Below are positions 20,645 through 29,983 of a stretch of DNA of 64,000 bases, piece by piece. How positions within the stretch are numbered: position 1 is the stretch's first letter; every line of letters starts with the position of its first letter. The position numbers and the translations under genes were made by a program. This stretch comes from Pseudomonas sp. MM223 (GTDB lineage: Bacteria; Pseudomonadota; Gammaproteobacteria; Pseudomonadales; Pseudomonadaceae). The notes under the pieces were generated by a model. That model was not told the DNA's origin. It saw nothing but the letters and a program-made list of their open reading frames with translations, and searched no databases. The stretch lies in contig OX352322.1 in assembly GCA_947090765.1 (NCBI GenBank), positions 3,331,501 through 3,395,500 on the forward strand, read 5' to 3'.

Positions 20645-21508
20645 TCAGCCCCGCAGCAGCGGGCTCAGGTCCACACCTGACTCATCCATCGGCGGGCACC
20701 AGTAATAGCCGCCGGTTAGTGGCCGGCTGAAGCGGTACAAACCGTCGATGATGCCGTCCTCCAGGCCGCTCATGCGCCGCAGCTGCACTTCGAATGCATC
20801 GAAGCTGTGGCCCAGGGCAACGAAGGCCAGGCCCGCGCCACGCTGGTCAGCCCAAGCTACGGAGCGACGGACCATGAATGCCTCCGGTTCAAAGCTTTCC
20901 TGGGCGGTGCGCTTGACGTGTGCCGACTCGGGCGCATCGTCCAGCTCTTCGTTGTCGCTCAGGCGGCGGCCGATGATGTTGTCCTGGTCAGCCTGCGGCA
21001 ATGACTTGAAATACTCCAGGTCATGCTTCCACAGCTGGAACGCGGCAAAGCTGGAGCCATCGCTAGCAATGGCCGCCTGTACGGCGTCTTCGTCCACCGG
21101 GTTTTCGGTGCCGTCTTCGTAGCCCGTCAGGTCATGGCCGCCACGGTGCAGGAAGCCATCGACACTGTCGGCCAGACGCAAGGCCGGTGCCAGCGCCTGT
21201 TCCAGGGCCTGGGCACGCAGCAGCAAGTCGCCGCGCTCGTTACCGCGCAGCCACAGCCACAACGCGTGCTGGGTGCTCGGGTTCTCTACGGCGGCGTCCA
21301 GCAGCGGGAAAGCTCGCAGGCCTGGCACTGCGCGGCCCAGGGCCTTGGCTAGCGGGGCGCCGACACCCAAAATCAGCTGGTCGCCATCGACCTGTGGCAG
21401 CAAGGCATCCAGGGCGGCAGGCAGCGCCTCGGGCGACTGCAGGGAGAAAAACAGGTGACGGGCATGGGCCGGCACCGGGGTGGCAAGCAAGCCTTTCTGG
21501 AACGGCAT
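20645..21508 (-). CDS. DyP-type heme peroxidase
   Basis: A 287-residue dye-decolorising peroxidase, close in length to the YfeX/class B group. The distal Asp motif is present as GYEDGTENP, the proximal heme His is in ESAHVKRT, and the distal Arg is probably the one in FMVRRSVAW or nearby. It has no signal peptide, so it is cytoplasmic or carried as encapsulin cargo. The C-terminus (DESGVDLSPLLRG) does not clearly carry an encapsulin-targeting tag, and no encapsulin gene is adjacent. AGGA lies upstream of the ATG. It is transcribed away from the divergent symporter gene at 21693. Confidence 0.9.
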   Translation of the reverse strand: MPFQKGLLATPVPAHARHLFFSLQSPEALPAALDALLPQVDGDQLILGVGAPLAKALGRAVPGLRAFPLLDAAVENPSTQHALWLWLRGNERGDLLLRAQALEQALAPALRLADSVDGFLHRGGHDLTGYEDGTENPVDEDAVQAAIASDGSSFAAFQLWKHDLEYFKSLPQADQDNIIGRRLSDNEELDDAPESAHVKRTAQESFEPEAFMVRRSVAWADQRGAGLAFVALGHSFDAFEVQLRRMSGLEDGIIDGLYRFSRPLTGGYYWCPPMDESGVDLSPLLRG

Positions 21509-21692
21509 GGCAGGCTAATCCTCGGTAAAAACCGGAATGCTACTGTGCCTGCAGCCCTACTGCAACGCGGCATACAGCCTCGCCAGTTGCTGCGCTTGGT
21601 AACAAACGGTTACCAAGAGCTGGCCCTTTGCGATTAGCTATCAATCCGTGTCGACCTACACTCCTCGAGATCCTTCGCCCGAGAGACTGCCC

Positions 21693-22587
21693 ATGACCGC
21701 CTCGCCCCTGCTAACCGCCTTCCTGCCGCTCGCCTTGGGCATCATCATGCTAGGCCTTGGGCTGTCGCTGACGCTGGCCGATTTTGCTCGCGTGGTGAAA
21801 TACCCCAAACCGGTGGTGGTGGGCCTGGCCTGCCAGATCCTGCTGTTGCCGCTGGTGTGCTTCCTGATTGCCAACGGGTTTGGCCTGGAATCGGCCTTGG
21901 CAGTGGGCCTGATGCTGCTGGCTGCCTCGCCGGGCGGCACCACGGCCAACCTGTTCAGCCATCTGGCCCATGGCGATGTAGCGTTGAACATCACCCTCAC
22001 CGCCGTCAACTCGCTGATTGCGATCCTGACCATGCCATTGCTGGTGAACCTGTCACTGAGCCTGGTTCATGGCCTCCGACCAGGCCATACCGTTGCAGTT
22101 TGCCAAGGTCTTGCAGGTATTTGCCATTGTCCTGCTGCCGGTCGCACTGGGTATGCTGATTCGCCGTTACGCCCCGGTGTTTGCCGCGCGCATGCAAAAG
22201 CCGATGAAACTGGTGGCCGCGTTATTCCTGGCCTTTACCATTGTCTTGGCACTGGCCAAGGACTGGCAGACCGTGGTCGAGTACGCACCGGTGGTGGGCC
22301 TGGCTGCGCTGTTGTTCAACCTGCTTAGCCTGGCTGTGGGCTACTGGGTGCCGCGCTTGTTGAACATCCCCAAACGTCAGGCAATTGCCATCGGCATGGA
22401 GATCGGCATTCACAACGGCACGCTGGCGATTGCCCTGGCGCTGAGCCCGTCGCTATTGAACAACGCGACCATGGCGGTGCCGGCGGCGCTTTACAGCCTG
22501 ATCATGTTTTTCACGGCGGCAGGGTTTGGCTGGTGGGTGAGCCGCGGGTATGTTGCAGCGCAGCCAGAGGGCGAAACGGTGAATTGA
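21693..22587 (+). pseudogene. Bile acid:sodium symporter (BASS) family permease, frame broken by one base
   Basis: With one base removed this would encode about 297 residues with 9-10 membrane helices. The N-terminal part carries AASPGGTTANLFSHLAHGD and LTAVNSLIA; the C-terminal part, in another frame, carries GMEIGIHNGTLAIALAL. These match the two sodium-binding crossover regions of the family. The break is in CTGGTTCATG near 22064: deleting one G gives Leu-Phe-Met-Ala-Ser-Asp-Gln and rejoins the frames. Both halves are otherwise uncorrupted, so an indel error or a very recent mutation is likely. Substrates of such bacterial proteins range over organic anions and keto acids; none can be assigned. 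Confidence 0.8.
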
Positions 22588-22594
22588 GGCCTTA

Positions 22595-23053
22595 TCAGCG
22601 TTTGCTGCGCAGTTGCTGCTTCAACACCTTCAACGGCGGCGCATAGAAAAACCCGAACGAAACACTCCCCGTGCGCCCTTTCACCGCGTGGTGCAACTGG
22701 TGCGCACGGTGCAGGCGCTTGAGGTAGCGGTTGACCGGCCGTGGCGCGCGCGGCCAATGCCGGTGAAAGAACCCGTCGTGGGCCACCACATACAGCAGGC
22801 CGTACCCTGCCACGCCGCCGCCCACCCACTGCAAAGGTGCATAACCACTCTTACCCAAGGCGACCAGCCCTGCGGCGATCAGCCCCAGAGCCAGCAAGTA
22901 CAGGTCGTTGGTTTCGAGCATGCCCAGTTGTGGCTCATGGTGCGAGCGGTGCAGCCACCAGCCCCAGCCATGCATGATGTACTTGTGAGCCAGCGTGCCA
23001 ACGCCCTCCATGGCCACCAGGGTGCCGAACAACACGGCGAGATTGAACAGCAT
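22595..23053 (-). CDS. crtZ: CrtZ-like beta-carotene hydroxylase / fatty acid hydroxylase superfamily
   Basis: About 152 residues with four predicted membrane helices and the His-box pattern of di-iron membrane hydroxylases: HKYIMHG, HRSHHEP, HDGFFHRHW and HRAHQLHH. The length and spacing match CrtZ, which adds 3-hydroxyl groups to the rings of beta-carotene. No other carotenoid gene lies in the window, so its substrate here is open. The start at 23053 is chosen because it begins the first membrane helix (MLFNLAVLFG); the ribosome site is weak. It is convergent with the symporter gene, 7 bases apart. Confidence 0.8.
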   Translation of the reverse strand: MLFNLAVLFGTLVAMEGVGTLAHKYIMHGWGWWLHRSHHEPQLGMLETNDLYLLALGLIAAGLVALGKSGYAPLQWVGGGVAGYGLLYVVAHDGFFHRHWPRAPRPVNRYLKRLHRAHQLHHAVKGRTGSVSFGFFYAPPLKVLKQQLRSKR

Positions 23054-23450
23054 GGAACGGTCCGGTGGATGGCAAAGAGAGGCGCAAGGGTACCGATTAC
23101 CCAGGTTTTTTTCCATGTGGGCGTGACCGGCTGCAGGCCATTCACCCATGAAGCCATTGTCATGTTTTTACCCTTGACCTGCCCTGCCACGCGGCGTAAG
23201 GTCCGCGACGCAATTTTGCCGTCCTCTACAGGAGACCCGCCTTGGACAGTAGCCCCAGTCGCTTGCGACAGGCCCACGTGGCGCGCTAGCCCGGCAGTGT
23301 CCTGCACTGTCTGGCCGCTCTGGCAAGACGGTGGTTTCCCGTAACCCCCGCTTCTCCTTCCCTCCTCGTGGTCCTGCGCACTTTTCTGGTTTTTCAGCCG
23401 CGCCAACTGATGGCGTTCATGCAGGCGCGTGCCTGCGGAAGAGGTTTGCT
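23054..23450. other. 397-base intergenic stretch upstream of crtZ and mgtC-like genes
   Basis: No convincing gene lies here. It must hold the divergent promoters. The part nearest the MgtC-like gene is GC-rich with several short inverted repeats, for example CAGTGTCCTGCACTG at about 23296 and a GTCGC/GCGAC hairpin at about 23258. Because mgtC genes elsewhere have long regulatory leaders, a structured 5' leader is possible, but I could not match it to a known riboswitch. Confidence 0.4.
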
Positions 23451-24164
23451 ATGGATTGGAAAGTATTTCTGCTGCGCGTCAGCATTGCCCTGCTGCTGGG
23501 GGCGCTAATCGGTGCCGAAAGGCAACTGCGCCAACGCCTGACCGGGCTGCGCACCAATGCGCTGGTCAGTACCGGGGCCTGTCTGTTCGTGCTGATGACC
23601 CAGGCAGTGCCAGGCATGGCACCTGCCGATGCGTCGCGCGTCGCCGCCTATGTCGTGTCGGGCATCGGCTTTCTGGGCGGTGGCGTAATCATGCGTGACG
23701 GTTTCAACGTGCGTGGCCTGAATACCGCAGCGACCTTGTGGTGCACGGCTGCGGTCGGCGTGCTGTGCAGCCTCGGGCTACTGCTGGAAGCCGCACTGGG
23801 TAGCCTGGTGGTGCTGTGCGCCAATATCCTGTTGCGTGACATCGCCCAGCGCCTGGACCGTCAGGACGTGGTGCCGGCCAGCGAGGTGGAGCAGCACTTT
23901 GAAGTGCGCATCGTCTGCCGCGCCGAGGACGAGATCCAGGTGCGCAGCCTGATGCTGCATAGCCTGGGCGATCCGCAGCTGCGGTTGCAGTCACTGCAAA
24001 GCGAAGACCTGGACAGCCCGGCGCGCCTGGAGGTGCGCGCCGAACTGCTGGGCACCGCGCAGGCACCGGCTCAACTGGAGCGGCTGGTCAGCCGGGTCAG
24101 CCTGGAAAAAGGCGTAAGCTCGGTACGTTGGCAATTACGGCCGCAGGTGTTGGCGGCGGACTAA
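23451..24164 (+). CDS. MgtC/SapB-family membrane protein
   Basis: A 237-residue protein. Five N-terminal membrane helices carry the family signatures GALIGAERQLRQRLTGLRTN, GIGFLGGGVIMRDG and GLNTAATLWCTAAVG. A soluble C-terminal ACT-like domain follows (about 150-237). MgtC in Salmonella and mycobacteria inhibits the F-type ATP synthase and supports growth at low magnesium; SapB-type homologues are common in pseudomonads. The ATG at 23451 follows GAAGAGG. The C-terminal domain makes it resemble true MgtC more than short SapB proteins, which helps the regulatory rather than transport assignment, though this is inference. Confidence 0.85.
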   Translation: MDWKVFLLRVSIALLLGALIGAERQLRQRLTGLRTNALVSTGACLFVLMTQAVPGMAPADASRVAAYVVSGIGFLGGGVIMRDGFNVRGLNTAATLWCTAAVGVLCSLGLLLEAALGSLVVLCANILLRDIAQRLDRQDVVPASEVEQHFEVRIVCRAEDEIQVRSLMLHSLGDPQLRLQSLQSEDLDSPARLEVRAELLGTAQAPAQLERLVSRVSLEKGVSSVRWQLRPQVLAAD

Positions 24165-24181
24165 CACGACAGGAGTGATTC

Positions 24182-24692
<511 letters not shown>

Positions 24693-24725
24693 CGCTCGGT
24701 CGAAAATTTGCCCTAATGCCGGTCA

Positions 24726-24840
24726 GTTAAGCAATTTGGGGCTGCTACGCAGCCCATCGCCGGCAAGCCAGGCTCCCACAGGTACGGTGCTCCCCTCAAA
24801 CATTGCGCTGTACCTGTGGGAACTCGGCTAATTGCTTAAC
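24726..24840. repeat. REP pair with outer inverted repeat
   Basis: An REP-like core (CATCGCCGGCAAGCC then GGCTCCCACAGG) at about 24750-24782 faces a partial copy (CCTGTGGGAACTCGGC) at 24813-24828. The pair is enclosed by a perfect 11-base inverted repeat, GTTAAGCAATT at 24726-24736 and AATTGCTTAAC at 24830-24840. It separates two convergent genes and may act as a bidirectional terminator. Confidence 0.7.
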
Positions 24841-24842
24841 TA

Positions 24843-25829
24843 TTACGGCTTGGCCTCAGGCAGCTTCGACCGACACTGTTCCAACGCTTCTTCACGTTCC
24901 TTGAGCTGCTCCTCAAGCCGCAGCAACTGCCGCGCCTGTTCAGCGCACACGTCGCGCCTGTCTTCCAGGTTCTGCGCTTGCACGTCCAGCTGCCGGCGCA
25001 TTTCCTCGCTGGCGCCCTGGGCCTGGGCCAGGATCGTGCGCAACCCCTGGATCTGGGCGTCGCGTTGCTCCAGCAGCTCGTCCTGCGCCCGGCACTCGTT
25101 GGCGGCTTGGCGGTGCTCACCCAGCAAGCGCTCGTTATCGCGGTGCAGGCGGGTCAGTTCGTCCTGCTTGACGATCATGCCCTGCTGCAACTGGCGTACT
25201 TCAACTTGCATCTGCTGCAACTGCGCTTCGTGGCGGCGCTGTTCCTGCTCGCGTTGTTCACGGCTGGCATTGCGGTAGTGCTCCAGGGCGTCACGGGCAT
25301 GGCGGTGCTTGTCTTCCAGTGACTTGACCTGTTCGTCCTTGTCGGCCAGGCGTACCTGCAATTCTCCCAGCGACTGGTTGAGGCTGGCGCTGCGCAGCTG
25401 TTCGGCCTGCAGTGTGCTTTGTGTGGACAGCAGTTTTTCTGTTTCGGCGGCCAATGCCGCTGCATCGATCTTGTGCTGCTGATGCGCCGCAGCCAGTGCC
25501 TGCTGGGCGATTTCCAGCTGCGCCTGCAACGTCTCCCGCTGTTGAGTGAAGGTGCTCTCGGCCTGCTCGATCTTGAGGTCAGCCTCGTCCTGCAGTTGGG
25601 TTGCCAGTTGCCCGACCAGGCGGCTCAGCACATCGCTCAGCGCGGCGCCGCCTTCGGAAGCCACCGGCTGCTGGCCGTTCAATTCCTTCAGGTAGCGGTG
25701 AATCGTGGTCTTGGAGCCGGTATTGCCCAGCTCGATACGTATGGCATCGATGCTGGGGTTCTCGCCCCGGGCAATCAGCGCCTGACGCGCCTGCTGCACT
25801 ACCACCTTGTTGATACCGCCCCGGGCCAT
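24843..25829 (-). CDS. KfrA-like DNA-binding coiled-coil protein
   Basis: A 328-residue protein. Residues 1 to about 60 form a KfrA_N helix-turn-helix domain (VVVQQARQALIARGENPSID, GSKTTIHRYLKEL). From about 75 to the end it is one long Gln/Glu/Ala-rich coiled coil. Plasmid KfrA and the Tn4651 resolution protein TnpT share this plan. No partner recombinase or res site is visible nearby, so a chromosomal nucleoid or regulatory role is more likely than transposon resolution. AGGAG precedes the ATG. Two AT-rich palindromes lie just upstream and may be its own operator, as KfrA is known to self-repress. Confidence 0.8.
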   Translation of the reverse strand: MARGGINKVVVQQARQALIARGENPSIDAIRIELGNTGSKTTIHRYLKELNGQQPVASEGGAALSDVLSRLVGQLATQLQDEADLKIEQAESTFTQQRETLQAQLEIAQQALAAAHQQHKIDAAALAAETEKLLSTQSTLQAEQLRSASLNQSLGELQVRLADKDEQVKSLEDKHRHARDALEHYRNASREQREQEQRRHEAQLQQMQVEVRQLQQGMIVKQDELTRLHRDNERLLGEHRQAANECRAQDELLEQRDAQIQGLRTILAQAQGASEEMRRQLDVQAQNLEDRRDVCAEQARQLLRLEEQLKEREEALEQCRSKLPEAKP

Positions 25830-25853
25830 GCTTGCTCCTACGATTTTGTACTG

Positions 25854-25874
25854 TGTTATGTAACATGTAATTAC
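25854..25874. promoter_or_regulatory. Paired palindromes upstream of the KfrA-like gene
   Basis: TGTTA-TG-TAACA at 25854-25865 is followed at once by the perfect 8-base palindrome GTAATTAC at 25867-25874. Both lie 25-45 bases upstream of the KfrA-like start in a locally AT-rich patch. They are plausible binding sites for an autoregulating KfrA-type dimer. Confidence 0.4.
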
Positions 25875-26068
25875 GTACTAATTATGGCGATAACATGGCA
25901 CCCCTGCAAACATTTCCTCAGGTGGAATAATCACGGCTTATCGCATGTGATGGGCAAAATGCTGCTGTTTTCGACGTTGGCAACCGTACACACGCTGCAA
26001 GTGCAAGACCTTGTGCCGGTTACGCTTTGCCGCCACCATGGGCGTCCAGCACTGATCACCGACCGAAA

Positions 26069-26674
26069 ATGACCCTGGAAAACTACAAGGCAATCGCCGA
26101 CAGCATCGCCCTGCTGCTGTATCCGCACGCTGAAGTTATCGTCCACGAACTGCGCAGCCAGACAGTCGTGCACATCGCCAACAACTTCTCCCAGCGCAAG
26201 CTGGGCGATGATTCGGCGATCGATCACGAATTGGGCGATGTGCTTGACGGTGCCAACCTGGGCCCGTACGAGAAGCTCAACTGGAACGGCCAGAAGGTCC
26301 GGTCCATCAGTACCGTGCTGCGCAACGCACAGGGCGAAGCCGAACACCTGATGTGCATCAATTTGAACGTGTCGGTACTGGAACAAGCCCGTGTGGCGCT
26401 TGATGCGTTCTTCCAGATGGGCCGGCTGGTACCGCAACCTGACGCGTTGTTCCGCAACGACTGGCAGGAACGTATCAACACCTTTCTGCATGCATGGCTG
26501 CAAGCGCGCAACTTGTCGCTGCAGACACTACAGATGAAGGACAAGCGCAGCCTGGTGCAGGCCCTGCACGCCGAAGGCGCGTTCGAAGGCCGAAGTGGTG
26601 CTGATTATGTCGCCAACGTGCTGAGCATGGGCCGGGCCACCGTGTACAAGTACCTGAAAGAGCTGAAGGCCTAG
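26069..26674 (+). CDS. YheO/DauR-type transcriptional regulator
   Basis: A 201-residue protein with an N-terminal YheO-like PAS domain (YPHAEVIVHELRSQTVVHIAN, then CINLNVSVLEQA) and a C-terminal helix-turn-helix (GRSGADYVANVLSMGRATVY). DauR, a family member, represses D-arginine use in P. aeruginosa. Here the regulator sits directly upstream of a PLP dehydratase and an ornithine cyclodeaminase-like gene, which suggests control of their amino-acid pathway. The ATG at 26069 begins the PAS domain; an in-frame upstream start at 26027 would add 14 residues of no evident domain. Confidence 0.8.
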   Translation: MTLENYKAIADSIALLLYPHAEVIVHELRSQTVVHIANNFSQRKLGDDSAIDHELGDVLDGANLGPYEKLNWNGQKVRSISTVLRNAQGEAEHLMCINLNVSVLEQARVALDAFFQMGRLVPQPDALFRNDWQERINTFLHAWLQARNLSLQTLQMKDKRSLVQALHAEGAFEGRSGADYVANVLSMGRATVYKYLKELKA

Positions 26675-26778
26675 CGGCGCGCCCTTGACCGAAAGGAGTC
26701 GCCAGCGGCTGTGCTCGGGTACTTGCCTGTCGTGGATAACTATTCTACCGTAGACAAATATTCCATACGGAGCACAGC

Positions 26779-27780
26779 ATGTCAGCCTCTACAGCCTCCC
26801 CGATCGTTGCCGACAGCCTCTACCTCGATGCACTGTACAAATCCATCAAGGAAGCCCACAGCGCACTGCGCCCCGCCGTCAGCATCACGCCGCTCACCCA
26901 CAGCGCCCGGTTGTCGGCATTGACCGGCTGCGAAGTCCTGCTCAAATGCGAACACCTGCAGCACACGGGGTCGTTCAAGTTCCGCGGCGCCAGCAACAAG
27001 ATCCGCCTGCTGCCGACCGAAGCACGCAAGCATGGGGTAATCGCTGCCTCTTCCGGCAACCATGGGCAGGCACTTGCACTGGCCGGTAAAACGGCTGGCG
27101 TGCCAGTGACTGTCTACACCGCCACTTCCGCCTCGCCGTACAAACTGGAGGCGATGCGTGCGCTGGGCGCCGAAGTGCTTTGCCTGCCCACGGACCCGCT
27201 GAGTGCAGAGCTGGAAGCCGCCAGGCAAGCCAAGGCTCAGGGTCTGCCGTTCGTGTCCCCCTACAACGACCTGCAAGTCATTGCCGGCCAGGGCACCATC
27301 GGCATGGAGTTGTTCGAGCAAGCACCAGACCTGGACGCGGTGTTTGTCGCCGTGGGCGGTGGCGGGATGATCGCGGGCATCGGCGCCGCCCTGCGTGTGC
27401 TCAAGCCGGGCACCGAGATCATCGGTTGCTGGCCGGCAAATGACCCTGCATTGGCGCAATCACTCAAGGCCGGCGAAATTGTCGAGGTCGACGCCCAAGA
27501 AACACTCTCGGACGGCACTGCTGGCGGCGTCGAGCCCGGCGCCATCACCTTGCCGCTGTGCCAGGCACTGCTCACCGATACCGTGCTGGTCAGCGAAGAT
27601 GAAATACGCGCCGCCATGCGTGATATCGCCAGCAGTGAACGCTGGATCATCGAAGGCGCTGCCGCAGTTGCGGTCGCTGGCATGCAAAAGCTCGCCGACC
27701 GCTACCGGGGCAAACGTGTAGCAGTGATCCTGTGCGGCCGCAACATCCTGCTGGACAAGTTCCTCGAGGCTGTTCAATGA
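26779..27780 (+). CDS. Threonine/serine dehydratase-like PLP enzyme
   Basis: A 333-residue fold-type II PLP enzyme. The PLP lysine is in HTGSFKFRGASNK, the Ser/Asn loop is SSGNHGQALA, the phosphate-binding glycine loop is VAVGGGGMIAG, and the C-terminal CGRN takes the place of the pyridine-nitrogen Ser/Cys segment. There is no C-terminal ACT domain, so it is of the short catabolic type. It overlaps the next gene by ATGA. Pairing with an ornithine cyclodeaminase-like gene recalls the eutB-eutC pair of ectoine breakdown, but no ectoine hydrolase genes are present, so the substrate is unproven. An upstream stretch around CTACCGTAG (26745-26753) may hold an operator. Confidence 0.85.
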   Translation: MSASTASPIVADSLYLDALYKSIKEAHSALRPAVSITPLTHSARLSALTGCEVLLKCEHLQHTGSFKFRGASNKIRLLPTEARKHGVIAASSGNHGQALALAGKTAGVPVTVYTATSASPYKLEAMRALGAEVLCLPTDPLSAELEAARQAKAQGLPFVSPYNDLQVIAGQGTIGMELFEQAPDLDAVFVAVGGGGMIAGIGAALRVLKPGTEIIGCWPANDPALAQSLKAGEIVEVDAQETLSDGTAGGVEPGAITLPLCQALLTDTVLVSEDEIRAAMRDIASSERWIIEGAAAVAVAGMQKLADRYRGKRVAVILCGRNILLDKFLEAVQ

Positions 27781-28724
27781 AGGTCTTCAGCAAAGCGCAG
27801 ATCGTCGCCAGCTTCAACCCGGAGCTGGCGGTAAGCCGGCTTGAAGAAGGCTTTATCGCCTACTCCGAAGGCAAGGCACAGGTGCCGCCCGTGCAGGGCT
27901 TCGCATTTCAAGGGGCGAACGGTGACTGCTGCGTGAAATCAGCCTACATCGAAGGCAGCCCTACCTTCACCGTCAAGCTTTCCACCGGTTTTTATGACAA
28001 CCCTGCCAAGGGCTTGCCGAGCAACGATGGCCTGATGCTGGTGCTGTCGGCGCTCACCGGGCAGCCGCTGGCGCTGCTGCAGGACCAGGGCTGGCTGACC
28101 GCTATGCGCACCGCGCTGGCCGGGCGTATCGCTGCCCGGCTGCTGGCACCGGCCCAGGTCAAGGCCATTGGCATCCTCGGCACCGGCATGCAGGCGCAGA
28201 TGCAGCTTGAACAGTTGCGCGCCATTACCGATTGCCGCCAGGTCATTGTCTGGGGCCGGAATGAAAGCGGGCTTGCGGCCTATGCAACATTTGCCCGTGA
28301 ACTGGGTTTCGAGGTTCGCAGCACGCAGGATGCGGCAGAGGTCGCGGGCGCGGCAAACCTGATTGTCTGCACCACCCCTTCCCGCCAGGCTCTGCTGCAC
28401 AGCGAGTGGGTCCAGCCGGGCACGCATATCACGGCCGTCGGTGCCGATGCCCCCGGCAAGCAGGAGCTGGACCCGGCACTGGTGGCCAGGGCAGACCGCA
28501 TCATCGTTGACTCGGTCGCCCAGTGCAGCCAGTACGGCGAAGTGGCTCACGCGCTCGGCAGTGGCCGGATAACCGCGAACCAGCTGGTCGAACTGGGGTG
28601 GCTGCTTGCCGGCCGCGCCAGGGGGCGCGAGCACGACGGCCAGATCACCCTGGCCGACCTGACCGGCGTGGCAGTACAGGATGCGCAAGTCGCACGCTGC
28701 GCCCTGGCGGCACTAAGCACCTGA
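27777..28724 (+). CDS. Ornithine cyclodeaminase / mu-crystallin family enzyme
   Basis: A 315-residue NAD(P)-binding enzyme. The Rossmann motif is GILGTGMQAQMQLEQL; KSAYIEGSPTFTVKLSTGF and TAMRTALAG are the substrate-side signatures. Family members interconvert imino and amino acids (ornithine to proline, ketimine reduction, alanine dehydrogenation, EutC). GADAPGKQELDP is also conserved. The start ATG at 27777 overlaps the stop of the dehydratase gene (ATGA), so both are made together. A likely scheme is that the dehydratase yields a keto or imino acid and this enzyme acts on a related intermediate; the true substrates cannot be read from sequence. Confidence 0.85.
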   Translation: MKVFSKAQIVASFNPELAVSRLEEGFIAYSEGKAQVPPVQGFAFQGANGDCCVKSAYIEGSPTFTVKLSTGFYDNPAKGLPSNDGLMLVLSALTGQPLALLQDQGWLTAMRTALAGRIAARLLAPAQVKAIGILGTGMQAQMQLEQLRAITDCRQVIVWGRNESGLAAYATFARELGFEVRSTQDAAEVAGAANLIVCTTPSRQALLHSEWVQPGTHITAVGADAPGKQELDPALVARADRIIVDSVAQCSQYGEVAHALGSGRITANQLVELGWLLAGRARGREHDGQITLADLTGVAVQDAQVARCALAALST

Positions 28725-28737
28725 AGCCATCGCAAAG

Positions 28738-29979
28738 TCACAGCAAGCGCTGCACCTGCGCCGGCGTACGCTGCATCAACACCTTGCCATTGCGTACCGA
28801 CACCAGCGCATGCCCCTGGCTGCGCACCATCTCGTAATCGTCCGGTGCCGACAACAGCAACAGGTTTGCCGGCCGTCCTACCTCGATGCCGTAGCGCTCG
28901 CCCAGGTTCAAGGTGCGGGCGCTGTTATCGGTGATCAGGTCAAGGCAACGCTGAAGGTCTTCGTAGCCGAGCATATGGCAGATGTGCAGGCCGGCTTCAA
29001 GAATGCGCAGGATGTTGCCATTGCCCAGCGGGTACCACGGGTCGACGATGGAGTCCTGGCCAAAGCACACGTTCATGCCGGCACGGTCAATCTCGGCCAC
29101 GCGGGTAACGCCACGGCGTTTGGGGTAGTTGTCGAAGCGCCCCTGCAGGTGAATGCTCTCGGTCGGGCACGACACGAAGTTGATGCCCGACAGCTTCAGC
29201 AGGCGGAACAGCTTGTAACAGTAGGCGTTGTCATACGAGCCCATGGCCACGGTATGGCTGGCCGTCACCCGGGCACCCATGCCGCGTACCCGGGCCTCCT
29301 CGGCCAGCACTTCAAGGAAGCGGGATTGCGGGTCGTCGGTCTCGTCGCAGTGCACGTCCACCAGGCAGCCGGTACGTTCGGCCAGGTCCATCAGGAACTT
29401 CACCGACGATACGCCCTGGTCGCGAGTGTTCTCGAAGTGCGGAATGCCGCCGACCACATCGGCACCGATGGCCACCGCTTCGGTCATCAATGCCCGGCCG
29501 TTGGCGTAAGACTCGATACCCTCCTGCGGGAAGGCAACAATCTGCAAGTCGACCAGCTCGCGCACTTCGTCACGCACCTCGACCATGGCCTTGAGTGCGG
29601 TGAGTTTCGGGTCGGTCACATCGACGTGGGTGCGCACATGCTGGATGCCGTGGTCCACCAGCATGCCAATGGTTTTCTTTGCGCGGGTCTTGATGTCGTC
29701 GTGGGTGGTGACTTCCTTGCGCTCGGCCCAGCACTCGATGCCTTCGAACAGGGTGCCGCTCATGTTCCACCGGGGTTCGCCGGCAGTTAGCGTCGCGTCA
29801 AGATGGATATGCGGCTCGACAAAAGGTGCCACCACCAGGTTTTGCCCTGCGTCCAGGACATCGCCAGCACCAGGCGCTTGTACCTGGCCCTGGGGCAGGA
29901 TGGCGGCAATGCGCTCGCCGTTCAGTTCGATGCGAAACAGGCCAGGCTTGCCGCGCAGGCGTGCGTTGATGATGTTCAT
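28738..29979 (-). CDS. codA: Cytosine deaminase
   Basis: A 413-residue amidohydrolase closely matching CodA, which converts cytosine to uracil and ammonia. Metal-binding and catalytic motifs are present: PHIHLDATLTAGEP (His-x-His), HCDETDDPQ (metal His plus the catalytic Glu region), TASHTVAM (His), and FGQDSIVDPWYPLG (Asp ligand). AAGGAG lies 7 bases before the ATG. It is the third gene of codB-pucR-codA, starting 4 bases after the regulator's stop. It ends near the convergent ornithine cyclodeaminase-like gene. Confidence 0.92.
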   Translation of the reverse strand: MNIINARLRGKPGLFRIELNGERIAAILPQGQVQAPGAGDVLDAGQNLVVAPFVEPHIHLDATLTAGEPRWNMSGTLFEGIECWAERKEVTTHDDIKTRAKKTIGMLVDHGIQHVRTHVDVTDPKLTALKAMVEVRDEVRELVDLQIVAFPQEGIESYANGRALMTEAVAIGADVVGGIPHFENTRDQGVSSVKFLMDLAERTGCLVDVHCDETDDPQSRFLEVLAEEARVRGMGARVTASHTVAMGSYDNAYCYKLFRLLKLSGINFVSCPTESIHLQGRFDNYPKRRGVTRVAEIDRAGMNVCFGQDSIVDPWYPLGNGNILRILEAGLHICHMLGYEDLQRCLDLITDNSARTLNLGERYGIEVGRPANLLLLSAPDDYEMVRSQGHALVSVRNGKVLMQRTPAQVQRLL

Positions 29980-29983
29980 GCTG

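Noticed and set aside
24843..25829. KfrA-like gene as a remnant of a Tn4651-type transposon
   Set aside because: No recombinase partner, transposase or terminal repeats were seen near it.
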